64,000 nt of DNA from Chiridota heheva. Taxonomy: Eukaryota; Echinodermata; Holothuroidea; Apodida; Chiridotidae. Below are positions 1 to 11,280 of this stretch, piece by piece (the first letter of the stretch is position 1; each line of letters opens with the position of its first letter). The notes beneath the pieces are model-generated. The model was not told the DNA's origin, did not search any database, and saw only the letters and a program-made list of their open reading frames with translations. The stretch is taken from assembly GCA_020152595.1 (NCBI GenBank), contig JAIGNY010002150.1, forward strand, positions 1,152,001 through 1,216,000. The letters are read 5' to 3'. Position numbers and translations under genes: made by a program.

Positions 1-575
1 CTTCAAGTGTTCAGATTGCAAATGTTTATTACAGATAAAACTGGGAATGAATCTTGGTGGGCCTTGGATTTCTGAGGTACATTGTATTGGGTATGGGGAT
101 TAAATGAACTCTAAAATTATTCTAGGCATGTTGGAATTGCAATGGGGTGGAAGTATGCGCCCTAGGGAGTGCTGATATTTTAGTTATTTAATTGATAGAA
201 CTAAAACAGGTTTGTCGTTATAAAGACTGCTAGCTTTCACATGTTACTGGGTGAGGTAATCTTGAGCTTTATTTTGTCTTAAAAATCTGGGAAAACTGAA
301 CGATATTTTGAAGCTTGTAGTAAAATGTGAAAATTAACAAAGCAAATGAAAATGTAAGTACATCTTTCAAAGTTTAGGTAATTTGAAATCATCTGCCCTG
401 CTACCCTAATTCTGTGTATACCCCTCCATAAGCCCATTCTCTGTACTAGCTTTAAATAGTTGAGCATACTGTCCTTTAGACAGTCCTTCTCGATGTTTAT
501 TTTAAACTTCATTCTTTTTGTGTTTGATAAGAAAACTTTCAAAATATAAAACATCCTTAATTTGCATCCTCTCAG

Positions 576-736
576 TGGTCCATAACAAGAGGAAGGAACA
601 GAAGGACAGCCGCCAGCAGGGCCGCTACAACCCCACCCAGCAGAACTTCAAGAGGTCACAGAAGGCCAAGATTTTTCAACATGTCTCAACGAATCAACAC
701 AAGAAAAATGTGAGACAGAGGCAGTTTACCAGTTGA
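576..736 (+). CDS. Probable terminal coding exon of an unidentified gene
   Basis: A pyrimidine-rich acceptor (TTTGCATCCTCTCAG) ends at 575. It is followed by a frame beginning VHNKRKEQKDSRQQGR and running to a TGA at 734-736. From about 577 to 670 nearly every codon ends in G or C, in sharp contrast to the AT-rich surroundings, which is a strong coding signature. The 50 or so residues are very basic and rich in Lys, Arg and Gln, as in the C-terminal tails of nucleolar or RNA-binding proteins, but I do not recognise the family. The part after about 690 has ordinary composition. Upstream exons would lie left of the window. Candidate poly(A) signals lie at about 1818 and 1863, the latter shortly before an A-run. 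Confidence 0.5.
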
Positions 737-1373
737 TGAAGAGAGTTTATTAGTTGATTAAGAACAATTCACCAGTAGATGATGAGAAGTTCACTAAATA
801 ATGAAGAAGAACTCAGTATTTTTCTCATCACTGCTTTATGGAAACAGTCAGAGCCGTTTTTTAGTGTATCATCTATCAGTCGAAGTCTGTGAGGCTGTGA
901 AACACAGGCGACTAGGGACACAAACTGCTTTGAACATCACAGAAAAACCTCAAGATTTTGATGCAAAGAGCCTTTAGATAGATATTAAAATTATTTTTCA
1001 GTAATATCAGAGATAAAGATTAAAGTAAAATATCAGATGTTCTGTAATATCACATTTATGTTGTTTAGATTGCTTTTACAATTATATATATTTTCCTTGG
1101 GAGGCATTTAGAGTGGTTGGGGAGGGCATAGACATATCATTAGCAATATTCTAAAAATAGAATTGCAACTTCCCAACTCCACTCACTTCTTATCCCTAGA
1201 ATATTATATCTTCAAAATTAAAATTGAAATGACACCTGTTTGACAGATTAGGAAATTATAAAATTACCAAAGTTTTTTCCTCATTAATCATTAACATTGC
1301 AGGACTTATATTCATATTTATATTGAATGAGGCAAGAAGAATTCTTATGAAAAACTGGATTATTTTCTGGTTA

Positions 1374-1404
<31 letters not shown>

Positions 1405-2440
1405 CGTTGGAAACACCTCCAATGTTATTAAGAATATGACTGTCGCTTGCAAACAAAATTCCTTAAAACATTTCCTTGCTTGATTATTTTGAGATTTGCA
1501 TTGTAAAAGTAATTGCGCAACATTGTATGTGCCAAGAAATAGCGACCTAGAGAATGTCTTAATGTTTCCTGGTTTTCAGTCTCCAACTTCCAGTGATGGT
1601 AATTAGTTTCAATGGTAATGTAATTGAAATATTCAAATTATTTTTATACATATATGCATCATTTGTTTAATGGAAGAATTTGACAGCATTTTGTCTATGA
1701 ATGCATAGATTATAATGCTTTGTTTGTCACGCTATGTGTGCATAGATTGTAATGCTTTGTTCGATGCAGATTTCAAGTTTGAGTAAAGACCTCCATTTTT
1801 CATATATTTAAGATCAAAATAAACATAGCTTCCTTTTCATGTATAAATATTTTAAAATCTAAGAATAAAAATTTCGGCACAAAAAAAAAAATGTGTGATT
1901 TGACGTGATTGGAGGATGTCTTATCATAAACTAAACTAGAAATACTGAAAAGTGTGATTTGAACTTGGGTTGTTAAAAATCACTTTTAAAAAATAAAGGG
2001 ATCAGTCAAAATCAATCAGAATTTGGCCTTTTTGGAAATTTTTCAGGCGGAATTATTCAAGGTAATTATGCAGTTTCTGATGCCATCAAGTGTTTACTTT
2101 ATTCTCTGGTTTAAATCCTGTTTTTCAATTTTCTGTCACAAAAGTTAAAGAGGGTTGTCTCATTAGAATACGGTAAAATTTGGGGGATGCGATATTGTGA
2201 CGTCACTTCCGGTTGTGGACGCAAGATCCGATCCTCTGTACCACAGTACAGCCAGACACTAGCATGTACGTTGTATGTGCCGAGTTACATACACAGCACA
2301 TTACGTTACTGTGACGAGAAACTTGTTTTTTTTTCAATGCGTTTTTGTCAGAAAGCAAAAGTGAAATATTAGTATTATAATACTACAATAATAGTCACCA
2401 AATAAAAATTACTGAGAAGAAAAAAGAAGAAGATAAAAGC
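737..2440. other. Probable 3' UTR, then AT-rich non-coding sequence
   Basis: No further coding exon seen. Contains a T-run at about 1374-1399 and AATAAA-type hexamers near 1818 and 1863, the second followed by an A-run near 1880. These could mark the 3' end of the transcript carrying the 576-736 exon. Confidence 0.35.
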
Positions 2441-2456
2441 AAAAGTCGCAATAAAC

Positions 2457-2540
2457 GATTTTACCGGGGCTCGAACTCACGACTTGATTTGAAGAAAAAA
2501 AGTTACTTCCGATAGCTGTAACCTACTGGGCTAACTTGTG
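2457..2540 (-). ncRNA. tRNA-like / SINE-head sequence with A and B boxes
   Basis: On the minus strand TAGCCCAGTAGG matches the internal promoter A box of tRNA genes, and GAGTTCGAGCC about 50 nt later matches the B box. The T-stem does not pair properly and I could not form a good acceptor stem. It is more likely a decayed tRNA-derived SINE head or tRNA pseudogene than a working tRNA. Confidence 0.4.
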
Positions 2541-2980
2541 TAGTGACCCTCAAGGCGTTTTAAAAAACTATATACCTTGCAATACGAGACAACGAATCGC
2601 GCAGCAAAATTTCAACCAATCAGAAAATTTGAAAAGAATTCTAAATATTGTGCACATATGACGATATCGCCTCTTTAAAAGGGAGTTGCTGACTTGTCAA
2701 TTTGAAATAAAAAAAATTACACCCAATTTTTGGGGCTGTCATTGAGCCTCATCACAAATTTTGCATACATCCAAAAAGTCTCCCAACTTTTGTTTTATCT
2801 CAAAATCTGAAATGAACTTAACGATCTCCGCAGAATTTTAAGCTGTATTATAAAGCACTCAAAGTTTCACGTCACTAGGATTTATAAGGACTTTGTTACA
2901 TCTCTGTATTTAAGACAACATTTCCGAGGTATCAGTCTTACTTTAATGTAGTGTTAAATATACTACATAAAAAATTGAAT
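2541..2980. other. Non-coding stretch, nothing recognised
   Basis: AT-rich sequence without a convincing ORF, splice pattern or repeat. Confidence 0.4.
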
Positions 2981-3105
2981 GAATATTTACATTGGCTGTA
3001 TTAAGTGTGAAGATTTGCTGTCTTGCAAGCATTCCAATATTTTACATGGCTTCAAAGCTATCCCCAGAGCATTTGATTGAATGAATCAGCAATACATTAT
3101 ATTTG
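2981..3105. repeat. Direct repeat, left copy (about 125 bp)
   Basis: Shares most of its length with 4693-4812 in the same orientation: TATTTACAT-GGCTGTATTAAG, GAAGATTTGC, CTTGCAAG, TTTACATGGCTT, AAGCTATCCCCAGAGCAT. The two copies bracket the truncated LINE and its minisatellite. Confidence 0.75.
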
Positions 3106-3299
3106 TGATGTCTTCGATGCACTCTTTTATGTGTTTTTCCTCTGTCACAGTAGTGAAAAAGAGAATTGCTGATTCTGTGCAATAATATTTCAAGGTAGCC
3201 ATATGCCGAATGAAAATTTACTTGCAAAAACATTCTCAAAATCTTATAAGACTAAATTTGAAAAGCAGAATTATAGAATTTTGTTAATATTTTGGGCTA

Positions 3300-4690
3300 G
3301 CTTTGACCTCTGGGCCAGTCATCCAGGCCAAACCCACTATCCACAATTTCTCTTGAAAAGACAATGTCCACATTACCCGCCTTCGGATAGGCCACACCCA
3401 CCCCTCTGAAATAAGTGTCACCGACCCTCACTGTCTATCATGTCCTCATTGAACTACCCCTGTAAAACCTCCCCAGATCTTCCTTCATTCCTCACAACTC
3501 CATTGTGGAGCGTTTCCGGAGAAATTCCTGAATAAAATGATCTCCTTTTTTCATCATACAAGTATATTTGGTCTCCCTCTCTCGTCCCCCTACCTCCATC
3601 CCTGCCTCCATATCTCTCATTCTCCTGCCTCCATCTCTCTCTCTCTCTCTCTCTCTTTCCTCCCCCTGCCTCCATCTCTCTCCTCCCCTGCCTCCATCTC
3701 TCTCCCCCTGCCTCTATCTCTCCTCCCCTGCCTCCATCTCTCCTCCCCTGCCTCCATCTCTCCTCCCCTGCCTCCATCTCTCTCTCCCCTGCCTCCATCT
3801 CTCCTCCCCTGCCTCCATCTCTCCTCCCCTGCCTCCATCTCTCTCCCCTGCCTCCATCTCTCCTCCCCTGCCTCCATCTCTCCTCCCCTGCCTCCATCTC
3901 TCCTCCCCTGCCTCCATCTCTCCTCCCCTGCCTCCATCTCTCCTCCCCTGCCTCCATCTCTCCTCCCCTGCCTCCATCTCTCCTCCCCTGCCTCCATCTC
4001 TCCTCCCCTGCCTCCATCTCTCCTCCCCTGCCTCCATCTCTCTCCTCCCCTGCCTCCATCTCTCCTCTACCCTTCTCGCTTCTCCCCTACCCCTTCTCCT
4101 TCTCCCCTGCCTCTATATTTCCTCCCCTGCCTCCATCTCTCCCCCTGCCTCCATCTCTCTCCTCCCCGCCCCCCATCTCGCTTCCCTGCCTCCATCTCTC
4201 CTCCCCTCCCTCCATCTCTCCTCTCCTGCCTCCATCTCTCTCCTCCCCTGCCTTCATCTCTCCTCCCCTGCCTCCATCTTTCCTCCCCTGCCTACATCTC
4301 TCCTCCCCTGCCTCCAACTCCCCTCCCCTGCCTACATCTCTCCTCCCCTGCCTCCAACTCCCCTCCCCTGCCTACATCTCTCCTCCCCTGCCTCCAACTC
4401 CCCTCCCCTGCTGCCATCTCTCCTCCCCTGCTGCCATCTCTCCTCCCCTGCTGCCATCTCTCTTGCTGCCATCTCTCTTGCTGCCATCTCTCTTCCTCCC
4501 CTGCCTCCATCTCTCCTCCCCTGCCTCCATCTCTCCTCCCCCTGCTGCCATCTCTCTTGCTGCCATCTCTCTTCCTCCCCCTGCCTCCATATCTCTCCTC
4601 TACCTCTGATATTATCTAACCACTTGGCACAATTTGACCTTTGATATCGTGGTGCTTTTAAACAGCTCACCAAACATCAATAAACTCCTT
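3300..4690 (+). mobile_element. 5'-truncated I-clade-like LINE, related to the 13.3-18.9 kb copy
   Basis: Sequence from about 3325 aligns by eye with the 3' part of ORF2 of the large LINE: AGGCCACACCCACC matches AGGTCACACCCACC near 18474, and GATCTCC...TTCATCAT matches AATCTCC...TTCATCAT near 18660. The end at 4615-4690 matches the LINE 3' tail (GGCACAATTTGACC, then TCGTGGTGC) and finishes in ATCAATAAA. Between these two blocks the 3' UTR is replaced by a 1-kb tandem array. All coding capacity is lost. Confidence 0.65.
3603..4597. repeat. 20-bp minisatellite (CT-rich), about 50 copies
   Basis: Unit ctcccctgcctccatctctc, nearly perfect from 3720 to 4050. The second half is more variable, with ctgccatctctc and ctacatctctcc variants. 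It gives long Pro/Leu/Ser ORFs on one strand and Glu/Gly/Arg ORFs on the other, in several frames at once, so these are not genes. It lies in the 3' UTR position of the truncated LINE. Confidence 0.95.
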
Positions 4691-4692
4691 TG

Positions 4693-4812
4693 TAATGAGT
4701 ATTTACATGGCTGTATTAAGTGTGAAGATTTGCAGTCTTGCAAGTACTTAATCTTTTACATGGCTTTAAAGCTATCCCCAGAGCATATGATTGGATGAAT
4801 CAGCATTACACC
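4693..4812. repeat. Direct repeat, right copy (about 120 bp)
   Basis: Partner of 2981-3105, same orientation, with a few substitutions and indels. It begins only a few bases after the LINE tail. Confidence 0.75.
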
Positions 4813-6000
4813 ATTCAGAAAGTTGTGTTCTATACTTTTCCTTTTAATTTTTGTAACTGCACAAAATTGCTAAAACATTAGATGTGTATCTTAGCATTAG
4901 TCACTCAATTTATGGCGCAACACGATCCAAAGCGATGTCTGGCTGTAACCTGCTTGAGTCTTTTACGGAATTTAATTAGGCAGGTGGATACTATGGATGA
5001 GTCAGCGTATGTGAATTATAGCTCAGACGGTTGATAGCCAGCTGCGCTTTGCAATGAGAAATATTTCTTTCAGTTTTTCTTTTTTAAGATGCTTTAAACT
5101 TGTGAAACAGATGTGAAATTCTGTGTAAATACTCATCAGCCATTCTTGGAATACTTTAATGGTCCTTTATATTGCTATGGGGATCATTTAATGGTATCTG
5201 TGAATGAATATCAGTATATTTAGGTATGGTGTAGGAATATGACCTATCAATGTTTGTTTTTTTCTCAGCTATTTCTATGAAAGTCTAAAAATTAGCAGAC
5301 TTTACTCTCCAAGTGTACGTTATTTCTTCAATCTTGTTAACAAGAAGGGGGCAATGTTTTTTTTTCTTCAAATGATTAGGGGCCCCTCCATGTAAGATAT
5401 TGATATGGACAGGTAAATTTTTCAGACTTCCAATTTTCAAGTCAATTGGAGTGTCAATGTACCTTGGAATAGGTTTTTCATTGACATTGGAAATTATTGA
5501 TAAAAAGTGTGTACACGCTTTACATAGCAAGATATACAGCCCTTACTCTAAAAAATGAAAAAAAGTATAACAACTAATAAAACATAAAAAGATTGTTTCA
5601 AAATGTGCACCATTGAGATAATTTCTTTGTATACTGAAGCGTTAGGCATAACTATCACCACATTGACGTAACCAGAGGGGCAATATAGGGAGCCAACGGT
5701 TTCATGCCCCCTTCTCCATCCCACACCAAAAATAAATAAATTACACATTAAAAATTTATGTTTCGCGTAGGTGAGCAAGTTTTATCGAAAAGTTAATTGC
5801 CATATGTGTTTTTGATGACAAATTTCAGTGAGGAATTCAGCATATAAAACCCAAGAGCTTTTACAAACTATATATAATGCACATCTTCAGGCTGGGTAAC
5901 ACATGACACAGACATTTACCTCCTCCCAAAGAAAAAGAAAAATTCCTAGCTTACGCTAGTGCCTAATTCCCTTCATGTCCCGTAGCTTCCTGGAACTTCG
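4813..6000. other. Non-coding stretch, no gene seen
   Basis: AT-rich, with only short ORFs lacking coding signatures. Around 5660-5690 a sequence like tgacgtaaccagagg resembles a decayed hAT-type end (compare GGCGTAGCCAGG). Confidence 0.4.
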
Positions 6001-6249
6001 CCCCTTGAAAACACACCACGCGATATGGCTTCAATTTTAACGCATTTCACATCTCTAAAATGCGTAATTTTTCTGAGCTTCGTCCCCTGGACCTCCACCA
6101 AATGTGGGCCCCTGGACCCCACGCCGTGGGCTTTACATTACGCACAAAGCAATGTCGCCTTACGGCGACATACTTTTGGTTACCCCCATCAAATGACTCG
6201 AGCGCCGTTCATGGCCCCCCAAACAAAAATCATGGCTACGCCAGTGTAT
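6000..6249 (-). mobile_element. Fragment of hAT-like repeat with CACTGGCGTAGCC end
   Basis: Read on the minus strand it starts CACTGGCGTAGCCATG, then carries the shared core (GGCGTGGGGTCCAGGGGCCC) found in the copies at 33.7, 38.3, 44.3 and 51.1 kb. The other end was not found, so it is truncated or decayed. Confidence 0.5.
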
Positions 6250-6640
6250 CACCATACATGACGATGTATATTCTATCGAATGATTTATCATCAATTTTAC
6301 AATGATTTGGGTGGATACTTGTCTATTAAATTTATCATTCATTTACAATTCTTTTGCTTTGTTTATTATCTTTAGAAGGCATTCTTGCCAGAGCTGGATA
6401 ACAAGTACCGTAGGTATCTTTCCTAGAGACCCCATTGAGTGCTATTTTCAGAAATTTTGCAAAATACAAATTGTGAGTTTGCTGCTTTTGAGAAGTCAAA
6501 ATTGTAACGTAGAATGAACCTAAACTTTAAAAAATCAATCACTTGGTATCGGAGGTTTTTACTTTTTCAATAGATTTTAAAGCAGTTTTGCTAATATTGC
6601 ATCTACACACCTTTAATAAGTGATTTTCAACACCTTTACT

Positions 6641-6720
6641 CTGTGTAAACATGTTAATGTGAAAGTCGCTATGGTGGGGGTTCTTTCAGTTAATGTGAAA
6701 GTCGCTATAGTGGGGGTACT
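6641..6720. repeat. Tandem duplication of about 30-40 bp
   Basis: GTTAATGTGAAAGTCGCTAT followed by a GGTGGGGGT-type tail occurs twice in a row (near 6654 and 6690) with one or two mismatches. Confidence 0.6.
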
Positions 6721-6990
6721 TCCAAAGGCCTTTACATATTGTCCCCCTGGTTAGTAGATAGAATTAGTGAGCCCAAAACAACAAATTATAAAGGGCACTT
6801 TATGTTGAAAGGGAAACTTTTGTAATATTTTGTCAAAAAGTGTGCACAAATCCCACCAAATCTTGCACATTTGACAGTAATTGAGGGGCACTTTTTAATT
6901 TCAAAAGGGTTACTTTTGTCATTTTTCGAAAAAATGGGAACGTGCCCCTTGCCTCCCCTCCCCCATTCACACACCTATGCACCCCATTTG
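6700..6990. repeat. Dispersed repeat, copy 1 (inverted partner at 48.9-49.3 kb)
   Basis: Shared blocks with the reverse complement of 48900-49260 include GTGAGCCCAAAA, AAAAAGTGTGC, TTTGACAGTAATTGAG and GGCAC...TTTTCGAAAA/TTTTTCGGAAA. Not coding; probably an old non-autonomous element. Confidence 0.6.
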
Positions 6991-7105
6991 TAATTTATCA
7001 CAGCCTCACAAATATTTCGCTCTTGCATGTAAACTGATAAATAATTTGATAAAGACATCAAACAAGTGATAAGATATAAATCAAGTGTGAGGAAATGGAC
7101 TGAGA

Positions 7106-8738
7106 TGTTTGTCTGTCCTCACAAACAGAGAAATGTTGAGATGTTCGTCTGTCCTCCGCAACAGAAAAACGTTGAGATGTATGTCTGTCCTCCGGAACAG
7201 AGAAACGTTGAGATGTTTGTGTCCTCCCAAACAGAGAAACGTTGAGATGTATGTCTGTCCTCCGGAACAGAGAAACGTTGAGATGTTTGTGTCCTCCCAA
7301 ACAGAGAAACGTTGAGATGTTTGTCAGTCCTCCCAAACAGAGAAACGTTGAGATGTTTGTCTGTCCTCCGAAACAGAGAAACCTTGAGATATTTGTCTGT
7401 CCACCCAAACAGAGAAACGTTGAGATGTATGTCTGTCCTCCGAAACAGAGAAACGTTGAGATGTTTGTCTGTCCTCACAAACAGAGAAACGTTGAGATGT
7501 TTGTCTGTCCTCACAAACAGAGAAACGTTGAGATGTTTGTGTCCTCCCAAACAGAGAAACCTTGAGATGTGTGTCAGTCCTCCCAAACAGAGAAACGTTG
7601 AGATGTTTGTGTCCTCCGAAACAGAGAAACCTTGAGATGTTTGTCTGTCCTCCCAAACAGAGAAACGTTGAGATGTATGATGTTGAGATGTGTGTCAGTC
7701 CTCCCAAACAGAGAAACGTTGAGATGTGTGTCAGTCCTGTTTGTCAGTCCTCCCAAACAGAGAAACGTTGAGATGTATGTCTGTCCTCCGAAACAGAGAA
7801 ACGTTGAGATGTGTGTCAGTCCTCCCAAACAGAGAAACGTTGAGATGTTTGTGTCCTCCCAAACAGAGAAACCTTGAGATGTGTGTCTGTCCTCCCAAAC
7901 AGAGAAACGTTGAGATCCGAAACAGAGTTTGAGATGTTTGTCTGTCCTCCCAAACAGAGAAACGTTGAGATGTATGTCTGTCCTCCGGAACAGAGAAACG
8001 TTGAGATGTTTGTGTCCTCCCAAACAGAGAAACGTTGAGATGTTTGTGTCCTCCGAAACAGAGAAACCTTGAGATGTTTGTCTGTCCTCCCAAACAGAGA
8101 AACGTTGAGATGTGTGTCTGTCCTCCCAAACAGAGAAACGTTGAGATGTTTGTCTGTCCTCCCAAACAGAGAAACGTTGAGATGTTTGTCAGTTCTCCCA
8201 AACAGAGAAACGTTGAGATGTTTGTCAGTCCTTCCAAACAGAGAAACCTTGAGATGTTTGTCTGTCCTCCCAAACAGAGAAACGTTGAGATGTATGTCTG
8301 TCCTCCGGAACAGAGAAACGTTGAGATGTTTGTGTCCTCCCAAACAGAGAAACGTTGAGATGTTTGTCAGTCCTCCCAAACAGAGAAACGTTGAGATGTG
8401 TGTCTGTCCTCCCAAACAGAGAAACGTTGAGATGTTTGTCTGTCCTCCCAAACAGAGAAACCTTGAGATGTTTGTCTGTCCTCCCAAACAGAGAAACCTT
8501 GAGATGTGTGTCTGTCCTCCCAAACAGAGAAACGTTGAGATGTTTGTGTCCTCCCAAACAGAGAAACCTTGAGATGTTTGTCTGTCCTCCCAAACAGAGA
8601 AACGTTGAGATGTTTGTCAGTCCTCCCAAACAGAGAAACCTTGAGATGTTTGTCTGTCCTCCCAAACAGAGAAACCTTGAGATGTTTGTCTGTCCTCCGA
8701 AACGTTAACGTCTGTCCTCCCAAACAGAAACGTTGCCT
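7106..8738. repeat. 36-bp minisatellite, about 45 copies with a 34-bp variant
   Basis: Unit GAGATGTTTGTCTGTCCTCC followed by CAAACAGAGAAACGTT. Variants exchange cgtt/cctt, ttgtctg/gtgtctg/atgtctg and cccaaac/ccgaaac/ccggaac. A shortened 34-bp form (tttgtgtcctcc) recurs regularly and shifts the reading frame. A larger damaged zone lies at 7675-7745 and another at 7915-7930. ORFs on both strands are by-products. Confidence 0.97.
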
Positions 8739-8739
8739 T

Positions 8740-9215
8740 CACGCCTGTTAAGAGTGGCTCCAACTAACTGACTAAATCAAAAATGAAAACTTTACACTCT
8801 TATTCATACAGCAGCTTTATATTGCAAATGAGTCATATTAATACCACTGTACACAAACCATGGCATATCATATTTTCATTGTATTCCTTTGAAAGATGCA
8901 TACTTTCACTTATATTACACAGAAATGAAAAACAAACAGATTTTATAATACTTATTCGTTACATTCAAAGGCATACAGGACGGAAAGCAATACATTTGTT
9001 ATAACTTACAACCACTGGTGTTTCCACGTGGCTTCTGGGGAGGGAAGTTCCTTCTCCCTCAGAACAAAAACGGAAAAAAATATCAATTTCAGTGTTGTCT
9101 TTTCATATTGGTCCTAATTGCGTAATCTTTGATCCTGTTTAAAAGTAAGGGATGGGGAAGTGTTCCACTAGTATGGAAATTCTAGTGAATTTGGCCAAAA
9201 TAGCAAAAAACTACC
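8740..9215. other. Non-coding stretch, nothing recognised
   Basis: AT-rich, no ORF or repeat that I can support. Confidence 0.4.
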
Positions 9216-9440
9216 ACATTCTAGAAAAAGAATGGTCAAATTTGACCATGATCATGGTCAACTATGTACTGATCAAGCTAGGGTCAAAATTGAACAAGAA
9301 AGTTGACCTTAATATCGTAAAATTTGACCACATATGATCAAATTTGACCATAATTTGTTGTTCAATTTTGACCACACTTCGATCGGTGCATAGTTGACCA
9401 GTTCATGGTCAAATTTGACCATTCCTTTTTAAGAGTATAG
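9216..9440. mobile_element. MITE with GGTCAAATTTGACC-rich termini, copy 1
   Basis: Ends are inverted repeats: TCTAGAAAAAGAATGGTCAA on the left and, reverse-complemented, ACTCTTAAAAAGGAATGGTC on the right. The interior is filled with GGTCA/TGACC motifs. A second copy lies at 29190-29424. Confidence 0.7.
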
Positions 9441-11280
9441 GATGATTTGATAGTATACTGTCAATTTTCTTGCCAAAATTAAAAAAGGAATTGCAACATA
9501 TGACCTTGCTTAACATTTGAGAAGGTAATACAATTTCTTTCCTAATTTGTGTAATTCTAACCCTTACCACGGATGTACGAAACCCATCCTTGCCCCTATA
9601 ACCTGACAACTGTACAATAGATGAGATCATCGCATCTGGACGAACAAGATATAATAAAGCTGGTGGACAAGTGGAAGAGAGAGGGGGATTCCTCTGCAGC
9701 GCTAAAACCCTTAAAAAAACACATTTTCAGGACATAATTAATTTACTTTGAGAAAATTTGGATGGACAGGTCCAATCCATGTGGCGCCACCCTGAAATTT
9801 TACATTTAGAACAGCAAATTTTTGAAAGGATATCAGAAAGCACACTTGTTCTGTATAGACAGTTCTGAAAACAAGAAGAAATATATTACAAACAATAGAG
9901 AAAAATTAATGACAAACATTCACTGAAAATATTGCATAGAACAGTATTGCAAAATAATTACGAATAACTTAAACTGAAATGTACACTGCTCCCTCGTTAT
10001 AGAATGCACAGACAGCATAACGAGTGACCAAACACATTTTATACAACCCTGCTGCCTACCAATAAGAGCACCTGGCGTTGTTGAGGGATCGCAACTACAA
10101 CTCCCCACGACCCCCCCCCCCCCCGACACACACACTCACATAAACCCGTACCAAAGAAATTGAATGGGGTTGGTATTTCATATGCATGATCACTTTACAA
10201 CTGTATGTCGAAAACATGATGCCTTACATCATGGTGAGGTTGTGGTCTGACCCTCCACCGGGGTCAGTAATTATTCACTCTTAGATCTACATTATGCAGG
10301 TATGTACCTAGGTATCATCTGTGTAACAATACAACTGGTTGACAAAAACGTGAGTTCTGAAGGTACATTTCCAAAAAAGATGATAGGAAGAAGACCCCCC
10401 CCCCCCCTCTACCCCTTTGGCTATGGGCAATTCCCCATTGCGCCCCTAAATAGAAGGCAATTAAGCATGTCCTATGATTTCAACGAAAGGGGTTCCAACT
10501 AGAAGAGCTTACCATTGCCGCCATATTAAAATTAGCAATGCTTACAAAGACACATAGCATCCAAGAATATTCTGAAGGATAGTATGTTTTTTTAAAAGAC
10601 TGCATAATTTCATTTAGGTTTTGTAAGCATACTGATAAACTTTTAATCCTATACTTCACCTGTTCAACATGAAGACACTTTTTCTTTTTAATTCTTATAT
10701 CTAACTGAAAATTGAATCAAGCTCTTTGGCGCTTCTACCATATTGAAGGCATGCTGTTTTATGCACAGTTCATTTCACCCTGCATCCAGATATTCAATTT
10801 CGCCTTCATGATGCCTCTTTGCAACGTCCCTTCTTGACGTTTTTGAAGATTGCAGATATTGCAAAGTGGAAAGAATAAACGTTTATGCAGAAAATTAGAA
10901 GATTAATACCTCCATTTCATTACAGCCAGCACAATCTACTCAAAAAGACTCTTTAGGTTGCTCGAGTCAACAAAAAATGCTCTCCTGTTCAAATCTTGCA
11001 CTTATCCTATCACGAGGCAAAGTCGTTTCGCGTTTGGCCACGTTTCGTCCTATATACGTAAAACGACTTCTTACAGCAATTCAACAAACTTAGACCAATA
11101 GATCCACATAGCAACTTGCCAACAAAGTGTTGTTAAATTTCACTGATTATCACTAAGGGAAAAACAATTAATGTATTTCTCTTTAGTGGAATCAGCCTCA
11201 ACGATGTCATCGTGCAAAGCATTGTGGGTAGAATGAAGCTTAAAAATAAACTGAATTGCAGGTCTGAAGATTAATGCATG
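9441..11280. other. Intergenic or 3' flank of alpha-tubulin gene 1
   Basis: Contains C-runs at about 10110-10123 and 10397-10407 and otherwise unique AT-rich sequence. The 3' UTR of gene 1 must begin at 11280 and run left, but I found no clear AATAAA on the minus strand to end it. Confidence 0.4.

Noticed and set aside
3454-4673. Long Pro/Leu/Ser (plus) and Glu/Gly/Arg (minus) ORFs
   Set aside because: Translations of the 20-bp CT-rich array in several frames and on both strands; no unique domain.
7058-8751. Many ORFs of 60-235 codons on both strands, and a CRISPR-like look
   Set aside because: By-products of the 36/34-bp minisatellite. There are no unique spacers between repeats, so it is not a CRISPR array, and the genome is eukaryotic.
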